Origin: Rosellinia necatrix
Lineage: Eukaryota; Ascomycota; Sordariomycetes; Xylariales; Xylariaceae
Direction: 5' to 3'
Length of the DNA: 64,000 nucleotides
Assembly (NCBI GenBank): GCA_021209875.1
Contig: JAGYVD010000004.1
Coordinates: forward strand, 2,170,001-2,234,000
Each line of letters opens with the position of its first letter. Positions within the stretch are counted from its first letter, which is position 1. The notes beneath the pieces are model-generated. The model did not search any database. It saw only the letters and a program-made list of their open reading frames with translations, and was not told the origin of the DNA. The translations under genes were made by a program, and so were the position numbers. Positions 55,414-64,000 of the stretch are shown here, in pieces.

Positions 55414-55898
55414 CTTGGCGTTTGGTTTTATGGGTAATTGGAAGAATCGGGGAGTGAGAAGCTGTGGTGAGGTCCAGTTGGGAACTTTTTCTTCTCGCAG
55501 CTTGCGACCGAGCAATAGCGTACAATCCGAACTATTTTTTTGGGTCCGATAAGAAACAAAATCCACTATTATCTAGTCCCGCTTTTTTATTGTCCAATCA
55601 TGTACGCAAATTGTTCACTGGAGTTGACAAAGAGCTAAGATAAGATTGAACACTTGAATAGCTTTTATCGACAACCCCAGCATGCAGTGTCTAGCGAAGA
55701 TAAATACATACCTAGTAAGCTCCTTCCCAGGTGCCTACTTATCTTCAAGTCTACCACGGCCTTGTTTCCTAATTATGACCAGCCATTTCTCTCCCAATTT
55801 TTACGCACACGCCCATATATTACCAACCATCACATCCCCAAACCCTACGTGATGCCTTTTAATACCTAGCATTTGTCATGCCATTATCCGCTTCCCGT
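55414..55898. other. Intergenic region between Ebp2 and the NLR-like gene (both minus)
   Basis: Contains the Ebp2 promoter or leader and the NLR-like gene's 3' flank. A C/T-rich stretch lies around 55725-55830. No gene accepted. Confidence 0.5.
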
Positions 55899-56067
55899 CT
55901 AAGGTGTATTCCTGCGGTTCAAAAGGCCATTACCGACAATCTTCGCTTTACCGAAAGTATTCTTCACGCCACCCGTGAAAAATGACGAGCGCTGTGCCTT
56001 CAGATGTGGCCGTTCACCGTCCCACATCTCTTGTCCATCTAACTGCTGCTGTTGCTGCTGCTTTTCT

Positions 56068-56126
<59 letters not shown>

Positions 56127-59100
56127 CTGCTGTGCAACTTTCAGGCTGGCATAGTAATTCTTGTACCGCTCATCGTGTGCCTGTGGCTGGTACGCCTGTA
56201 TCTGCTCGGGATTGTATGCGTGTTGTTGCTGCCGTTGCTGTTGCTGCTGCTGTTGTTGCTGCTGCTGATATGTATTTGGATTGTAAGCGGTATAGCCTTG
56301 CTGCTGGCCAGTATAATGCGTCCCCGGTCCCCCGTACTGGGAGCCGTCATACAAAGGTTGGCCCTGGTACTGTGCTTGCTGTCGTTGGGGATGGTTTGTT
56401 GTCGCCACGGTGGATACCTGCGTAGGTTGGTCGGACTGATATGACTGCGCGTATGCACTCTGGTATGGTGCCAGTGATGGTGTCAGTGCCTTCTGGTGAT
56501 GGGTGTTCGAGGGTGCTGTAGGCATCGGGGCATTTTGCTGCTGATGGAATCGCACCCCTCCCTGTCCTGGATGATATGGTGCCGCGGGTGTGTGGGCACC
56601 ATTATTGGCGATGGCCGGCGGTATCTGATATCCGGTGTCCGCCATCTTGGGAGGAGGGTTCCGGCTCTGCCCCGAAAGATATTCAGGTGAACCTAGCGGG
56701 ACGGGCTTCCGCTCGACAAAGCTCTGAGCACAAAGCTCGACTGGCGCCTCGTTTGGTATGACCGGGGGTTCCCGTCCCGAGGACCCTGCTACGCCTTGTT
56801 TCTGTATCTCTCCTGACGAACTCGCAGCTTTGCGACTGTCCAAGGAGGCACCATTCTCCTCAGGCTGATGGTAGTGGTTGAATAGCGAGATCTGGTTACC
56901 CAACGCAGATTGGAGTTCCTCCGATAGTTGAGCGATAGGGTCTGGCTGGCCCTGGACTAGGGAGTGCCCATCTCCGTCTGTGACCCCGTTTGTTGGGGAC
57001 GCAACAGCAGTAGTCTCTTCGTTAGTAGGGGATTCGGTAGGTGCCTCGCTCCGGTAACCATCCGTATCCTTAGCCGGTTGCTCACGCCAACCATTAGTAT
57101 TGTAGCGATGATCCGAGCCGCTCAAGGCATTTTCGGTAGCATATCCTCTCAAGTTGTCAGCATCCCAGTTGCCACTATAGTTGGTCGACCCGTTGGTTTC
57201 TCCGCCTCTGGGAGATCCGTGATTATTTCCATCAACAGCATTGATATCGTTGTGCTGACTAGCTGGGTTTGCCCGAGAAGTAGGTGTGGCCTCGTTCGCT
57301 TTAATATTATCGTCCCACTGTTGATTCGCCTCGGTTTCGTCGTAATCAAGACCCTGGTTGTTACCTATTGCAGAGCGGACGACGCTGGTTACAGCCACGT
57401 TTCCTGAATCCATCGACTCCTTTAGAGCGCCAAATAGCACTGTGGCGTGGTCGACTAATAACTTCAGACAATCCATGTTCTCCCCCGCCAACGCCGCCTG
57501 AAGTGAATTCCCGTTCTCTGGGCTCGCCTGCATAATGTCAGCGCCATTTTCGAGCAGAAACTTGACAGCATCCTGATCGCCTCTAGTTGAAGCCATGATA
57601 AGCGCAGTGTTGCCATCGTGGTCAGCTAGGTTGATATCGGCTCCCGCAGCGAGGAGTAGTTCGACCGACGACAGAGGCATCCAAGCGGCTGCATTGATCA
57701 GCGGCGTTGACATGTCAGGGCCCCCGAATACGTTTAATTGGGGCTTCGCTTTAACGAGCATGTCAAGAATTTCCACGTCAGCCGTCCTCGACGCAGCAAT
57801 AATCGGCGGCGAGCATTCCCCAGAGCCGCGATTAGGGTCCGCTCCAGACTCGAGTAGAAGCCGAACGATATCAACATGGCCAACTTCAGTGGCAACCTGG
57901 AGCGCGGTTCCTTCGGCAAAGTTTTCATTTGTTGTAAGCGCATTAACGTCAGCGCCTCGTTCAAGGAGCTCCTTCACAACGTCGTAATGGCCCTGCGCCG
58001 CTGCAGCCTGTATGGCGTAACCCTCTGGCGCATTAACATCAGCGCCAGCCTCCAGAAGCATTTCTATGATAGGCATAGTGCCGTCATAAGCCGCTGCTGT
58101 TAGTGCATTGCCATATCTTCACATGTTAGCTAAGCTCAGTGGCCGTAGTATAAGCTAAAATGGATGACTTACTCGTCACCCGTCGCATTGGGGTCCGCTT
58201 GGAATCTTTTCAGAAGCAGCTCTACAACTCTGCTCTCTTCCATATCGGTAGCCTCATAGAGCGATTTACTCAGTGTTTCGGCGGTTATCGACCCATTCGC
58301 ATATGCCCAAGAATCCTCAAGCATCTTATCTTGTGGCTCTGAACAAGTCGCGACTGTGTAGAAAAGCTGATTGCAGTCTAGGCCAGGGCGTCGCTGGAGG
58401 AGCATTGTGACAATGTCCCATTCCCATTCCGTAACAGCGATGTCGAGCGTAGATTGGAAGAAAGACGCGTCATGCTCGAATTCGAGTAGCTTATCCAATA
58501 CCTCTAGCTTTCCTGCCTCTGCTGCGCTCACTAGCGCCTTGGAATACTCCACAGCAGGCAATTGGTCTGCATACTGTTGTATCAGATATTCAAACATAGA
58601 GGCATCTGATAATTCCGCTGCTACAGCAAGTGGCGATTCGTCTCTAGGTCGATCTTCGTCGACTGTTAAGGTAACACCCTGCTTAACCAGCAACTCCACA
58701 GCAGCTCGATTTCCCGAGCAGATCGCGGCGTTCACCACTGGCCCAATGCCGGCACCGATGGCGTTGCGGTCCGCTCCCTTCGAGATCAATTTTTCCATAA
58801 CTTCAACATGACCCTCGTAGGCCGCCATATGTAACGGCGTTATCTCCCCGTCTTCTTTTCCGTCGTTGATAGGGGCACCTCTGCCTATGAGCTCGTCAAC
58901 GATTTTAAGCCGCCCAGCGCCGGCCGCAACATGCAGAGGGGTGTATCCAAGGTCGTCGCGGGCTTTGATTTCGGGATTCGCAGGATCGCCATGGCGTATA
59001 AGCGCTGCAACAAGCTGTTTGAAGCCTAGTGCGGCAGCGACGTGTAGTCCCGTAAGCGTTCCCTCGTCGAAATCCTCGAATGTAGGCATTAATTTGCAAT

Positions 59101-62061
59101 ATTCCTGGAGCCATAAGCGGCGAATATCTGAATTGGGTTTCCAAAAGTCCACCTCTAAGCTGAGGTCCTCAGCAATTTCCATTGTTGCTTTGGAGGCATG
59201 TCTAAGCCAATACTTGATCATGTAACGCAAAGCTATGAACTCATAGGCTGAGTCGTCATCGTCTTCATCCTCATCATCGTCTGAATCTTCATCGTCCTCG
59301 TCCTCCTCATCTTCATTTTCTTCTTCTTCGTTGTCGATCTCTTCTCCCACATGTTTTTGGCCGGCATTATCTTCTTCAATATCATTATCTTCAGCGTTCT
59401 TGTCGTCACCGCTCTCCTCTGCATCTGTATTATCGTTGGCAATATCGTATTCTTCTCCCAGTGTTTGCTCTGTATTAACGTCTGCCTCCTCAGGCTCCGT
59501 AGGTTGCTCAGGTATCGCTTTATCATAAGATTCTCTCAAGTGTGCGAATGACCGGTGAGCAAGTATACCGTGCTGCCATTTAATCTCTTCCCCTGAAAGT
59601 CCAAGCAGATCCTTGGCGTTCTCGAGCAAATGATCCTTGACCACACTATTCATAAAACCAATCGTATCGTCTCTCTTTGCCGTCAAGAGCGGTTTGCATT
59701 TCTCTACCAGCCCTTGAAGTTCGGCCCTCTCTCCCTCGTTAGAGGATAAGCCGGCGAGGACGCCAAGTTCAGCAGGGCTTGGATCATCATACGTGAGGAC
59801 GAGCGCTCGGAGCATCTCCTTGATTTTTTCGGCGTCTTGTTCGTTCGATCTGAACACTTGCAGCCAGGATTTGCTCAGAAGACTTTTCAAATCTTCTGGC
59901 ATGGTTTCTAGCGCGCGGCGTACCAGCAGGTCGCTGTGTGTCTCTGGCAATTCCTGGAGCTGAACACATGTGATATCAATCCATTGCGTATTCTGTGCTC
60001 GCTTCCCAATCAAACTGCTGGCAAAGTATGCTAGTGCTTTATTGTACTTCTTCGCCTGCTCTAGCGTGGATACTTTCTCCTTCGCATGCTTTCTCAGAGC
60101 ATTCTGTACTTGGTCCCCGTACTTCCCGTCCTCCAAGTCGATCAGTCGAACGGTATCGGTTTTCAGTGCTTGCTCAATATTATATGCTTCTCTGCTCGTA
60201 ATGAGCCATCTCGTGGAGACGCGTTTCTTGTCGTCGCTAGTCCGACTCTGGACTTCTGTGTTGAGATAATTCATAAATTTGGCGGTTGACTCGGATTCCG
60301 CCGGTAGGCAGTGGATATTGTTCAAAACAAAGATGACTTTTCTCCCAATAAAATCGTCTGTAAGCATATCTTGAAGTGTCTGCCACAGATTTTCAACGGC
60401 TACTCGTGCTTGAGACTTATTCCCCTCGTTCGCCGCCTTTTTCACGTATTGCTTAGCATAAGCAGCCAAAGACACTTGTTTGTTGATCAGTTGCCTAATG
60501 AGGCTCTTGAGAATGTCTTCGGCAGTGTTGTAGTCTGATGTTGTATCGCAGAAAAAGTAGGCTAGCAAGACAGGATCTTGGCTTTGGCTTTTTTCGTTGT
60601 CACCTAGGTAGGTTTCGATTTCTTCGACAGCAGCCATAGATGCACTAGTCTTGCCCCTCCCCTCGGGGCCACGAATCCATAGAAAATCTCTGTTCCGAGG
60701 CTGTCCCGTCTCCATGTCCTTCTGGTCCTCAGCTAACCATTGCTTGTACTCGGCCTCCGCAGTTATCCACGATGATGGCGCAAAAGTCTGTCGAAGGACA
60801 TTCCGCTTCCTCAGGACCTGCGCACCTTCGAGAGCATCCATGATCTTACTGATCATTTCTCGGTCGATATCACGGACGGAGTTTAGGCGGTTCTTGACTG
60901 TGAGAGGAGCTCCGTGGATCAACCTTCGTAGGGGATCGCGGACGAACTGACTCCATCTCGGGTCTTTAAGTCCGTCGAATTTGACCAGGTCCCGATGGTT
61001 GCAAGCAAGCCCTAATTCGTCGACATTCTGGAGTGTTGCTGAATCCCGAGTGACGAAATCGGCGTATTTCTTCGGGATGGCGGCTTGCGTTAAGCCAAAC
61101 AGAGAAGGCAAATTAGCCATCTTTGAGAAATCTGTCGGTTTTTCCTCGTAGAAGCAGAAAAGCTCGATTTCATGCTTTAGCTTCCCGGCTAGACGTAGGA
61201 ACTCGCGGGTTAGCTCGCGTAGGCCCTCGTCTTTCTCCTTCAAGAGATCGAGCAGCTTGGAGGACGTTGCCAGACCGATCCTCTCGGCCGCGTATGCGTA
61301 CATTGCGGCGACTGAAGCTACAGGGGCACCGCCGAAAGGTGTCCCGAAGAACGCCGCCGCAGCGATGGCCTCAAACATAACCGGGAACTTATCTCGTCGC
61401 TGATCGGCAATTGCGATCGCCTTGGCTATTACGAGACCGCCCACTAGAAGGACACTCCAGGTCAGTAGCCATTATTGGGGTGATGATCAGTGTATCTTTC
61501 AAATGGTCACACGCGAAAAGGAGTGAATCTGGGGGACTACGCACTGCTGTGGCCGATGAGGACGATAGGTCGCTTTTGGCACTTCTAGAACCGGGAAATT
61601 ATTAGCAAGACTAGGCCACAGAACTCGATTCCGGGATCCTACATACCTCCCGCTCGCTCTGAAGACTCGTGAGCATTCCCATGGCGATATTCGCCATGAA
61701 CTGTTTTACTTTCAATGCGCCCGTCCATGCTGACTGGTACTTGTATAAAAGCACTCGCGACTTGGGGAAATCCCTAACGAGTGCGTCGGTAGTCCAGTTG
61801 AACCCGGTGTTTTCAGATACCCAGCTTGTCTCTGGGTTTGCGCCCAAGCCAGGTACGAGAACAATGCTGGTGGTATTTTGTTAGCATCATAAGACCGAGG
61901 CCTTCTATGAGCCAGAACGCTGCTCACTCTATCTCCGCCGCCGCGGCATTCTGGTTGCCAAGAGGGTACAGCTGCTTCATGGCCTGCTCAACATCGTTGT
62001 AGTCCTTCACCTTCACAGGGCCAGAACCGGCCTTCCGCGTTGCGGAGCGCCGGACAGACAT
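55899..62061 (-). CDS. NLR-like receptor: alpha/beta hydrolase - NACHT - ankyrin repeats - Q-rich tail
   Basis: Five exons on the minus strand: 62061-61928, 61866-61647, 61584-61545, 61443-58173 and 58116-55899, 1960 residues. Joins give EID-IVLVPGLGANP and GHS-MGGLV, so the intron falls inside the nucleophile elbow codon region. Residues about 45-290: alpha/beta hydrolase (SesB-like) with Ser131 in GHSMGG and a likely catalytic His in ACNHRDLVKF (about 280). Residues about 380-600: NACHT-type NTPase with Walker A GPEGRGKTS (390-398) and sensor STRWLITSRE (about 541-550). The Walker B strand reads VIFVLNNIH, so its usual Asp is Asn506. An acidic tract (about 790-863) follows, then ankyrin repeats (about 930-1465; for example TPLHVAAGAGRLKIVDELI), then a disordered Pro/Gln/Tyr-rich tail with long polyQ (about 1885-1925). 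This is the plan of fungal STAND/NLR proteins tied to incompatibility or immunity. The ligand is unknown. Confidence 0.88.
56056..56137 (-). repeat. CAG/CTG tract coding polyglutamine
   Basis: CTG/TTG repeat on the plus strand, read as glutamine codons in the NLR-like gene. It gives a run of 21 Gln, a short EK interruption and six more Gln. A second Q-rich stretch is at 56220-56275. Confidence 0.92.
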
Positions 62062-64000
62062 GGCGATACTACACGCGAACGACGCGAACGACGCAAAGGG
62101 TTCGGGTTCAAAGAGTCCACATTGTGCTCATCATGGAGGGTCTCATCCGTTATGTACCTCGACTACGATCCGACTTGGGTGTGAGTAGTCAGAAGCGTCC
62201 TAGCTCGATTTGTTGCGGCACAGACGTGTAAACTAGGTACAAATAGAATACATCTCCACAACTACCTACCTAGGCCATACAGCGAATCCACGTCAGTCTA
62301 GAATACTATATACAAGTAGCTATTACGGTCACAAAGTTCGTCTCACCCGTAAAGGATCTAAAGTGGTAGCCGCTAAGTCTCGTGCTGTGGTGCGATCCAC
62401 ATGATACCTTCAACTTCCCTCCTTCAACTAGTGACTAGTTTTAGTACCTGCTATTAATGTAAATAATGGATCCCTTGTATGATTTGTATTTTTTCCCCTT
62501 GCACTAATATGCCATAAACTGCGCACTTTGAACGGGACATTATATTATAAGGTTCTGATTGTAATTCGTTAATAATCGCTGTTTCTATTTTATTTTTAAG
62601 ATAACTAGATTATACTAAGGTTGAACGCTGGATCGGTACACATATCGGCACCGTAGCAGAAAATAAGAAGCCGCGAAGCCAGAACCATAATACCACACTA
62701 CAGGATGAAAAACTTAAGGTTGCTACATCAACATGACCAAGTACGGAGTATAAACGAGTTAATGTTGGTAGGTGTGGACCGCGGAACGCGGCAAGACGTT
62801 ACGCTAGGGTTTGTTTAAATAGCCAACGGGGTTGTTATTAGTACGAACATAAAAGATCTTACACTACAACGGCGGGAGGAAATATACCGGTTCAACAAAT
62901 ATTTAAAAGCATCACTAAAAGTGCAGAAAAGACCAGTTCAGAGGGTGCCAAGTATAAAAACTCTAAGCTCTAAAATATTAAGCCCACGGAGGCATGATTT
63001 AGTATTTTATATATATGAGCATACCACGCTTTATGCTCCAGGGAGTCCTTGTACAGGCGTTAAAACAATACAACAACAACACACGATACCTACCTATACT
63101 TGTATGTACGTTGTACTAGGGTTGGTATCAACACGTCAAGGGTGATTTGCTTAGTGCAATTCCTAATCTCGCTAGCGATGCCAACGTCGCATTCAGGTGG
63201 ACCAGCCGGATGGGACAAATTCCCTAATAAGCCAACCTGAATACATATGGCACTAGTTTGCGACTAATTTGTTAGTCTAGGAGCCGAATCCTTCACCAAA
63301 AACAGGGTCCAGATCGTCTAGGACTGCAATGTTGACTTAGCCACCGTACCAATTACCTATCACATCTCATACCGATCATCCATCTTTTGACTACCCCTTC
63401 ATAAAGCGACCGTGCACCTACCTATGTATGTGATAGTATGCTGACAGCCATGGAAACTACTACTACTACTACTACTACGTATGTAATGGCATGTTATCAT
63501 TGGCATTTACGGTCATCATAGATCCCATACAAGGCCGCCATACGCCATACGCCATACGCATATGACCCTGCATTACCACCAACCAGCCGGTAAGCTTTCG
63601 TTGTGCTAGCTTTGGTTACATCTTTGGTTACATTATGTCCAAAAATAGGACTTGATCCTATCCAAATGTGGTCAAGCTTGTTCTATGCTGATGGCGGACA
63701 GTTCCATCTCAGCCCTAAAAGGGGCGACCATAAACAGTGCAACACACCATATATGTATACATAGTTACTTGTATATGCACCAACGCCTAATGGCATCGAT
63801 GTACCCTACACTACACTACTTGTGTACGTGCCTACCAAGTAGGTATAGTTTATATGCAGACATAAATAGACATACAGTGCAGTGCATATATAAGTCAGCG
63901 GCATGACCAAGACACTAGACCTCTGGTCCGCTACTAGATCCCGTAGCCATCGCTAACTAACTACCCGAACCGTGAGTACCTATTGCCTACAGTATACCGT
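62062..64000. other. AT-rich right-hand region, no gene recognised
   Basis: Begins with the NLR-like promoter (CCTA words near 62262-62275). From about 62440 to 63110 it is strongly AT-rich with frequent stops in all frames. A 74-codon frame at 62921 has no recognisable motif. An ACT run lies at 63460-63478 and a CATACGC triple near 63539-63559. The composition change suggests old, decayed inserted DNA, but no transposon end or transposase motif could be identified. Confidence 0.45.

Noticed and set aside
55414..55566. Upstream 51-codon extension of Ebp2
   Set aside because: The family starts at the MGRSKLKTAL methionine; the extension has no family-like character.
56052..56444. Polyleucine/polyalanine plus-strand frames
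   Set aside because: Antisense and off-frame readings of the polyglutamine tract of the NLR-like gene.

Overview
The window is nuclear DNA from a filamentous ascomycete (Pezizomycotina, most likely a Sordariomycete; I cannot place it to genus). The evidence is short introns (about 48-190 nt) with GT..AG ends and CTRAY-like branch sites, genes on both strands without operons, fungal-type SCAP, Gda1, Spb1, Ebp2, Ypt7 and a NACHT-ankyrin protein, and intergenic DNA rich in TAGG/CCTA, CTG, GA, TA and heptamer tandem repeats. I support nineteen protein-coding genes plus one doubtful ORF. I saw no rRNA, tRNA, CRISPR array or intact transposon.

Left third (1-20 kb): the 3' end of a DUF4202 gene; a flavocytochrome b2-type hydroxy-acid dehydrogenase; a lysine-rich protein with Myb/SANT-like segments; a heme-oxygenase-like protein; an EthD-domain protein; a ten-helix EamA/THI74-type transporter; the vacuolar Rab GTPase Ypt7 (seven exons); a small mitochondrial-type protein; a MoxR/magnesium-chelatase-like protein without a P-loop; and the Golgi GDPase Gda1.

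Middle (20-46 kb): a 3.9 kb stretch without a confident gene, a DeSI-thioredoxin-PUL fusion, a short kinesin-3, a JMJD7-like JmjC hydroxylase, the sterol sensor SCAP, and a 7.5 kb repeat-rich gene-poor stretch that ends at a divergent 14-3-3-like gene.

Right third (46-64 kb): a Cdt2-like WD40 protein, then Spb1 and Ebp2 (two 60S ribosome-assembly factors arranged tail to tail), then a 1960-residue NLR-like receptor: alpha/beta hydrolase, NACHT, acidic spacer, ankyrin repeats and a Q-rich tail. The last 1.9 kb is AT-rich and holds no gene that I recognise.

Most genes are housekeeping and functionally unrelated. The entries most worth following up are the NLR-like receptor with a changed Walker B motif and polyQ tail, the P-loop-less MoxR-like protein, the 14-3-3-like protein with a changed phosphopeptide pocket, and the Myb-like unknown. 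Exon boundaries were joined by hand from splice signals and frame continuity. Family names come from recognised motifs, not from database searches.
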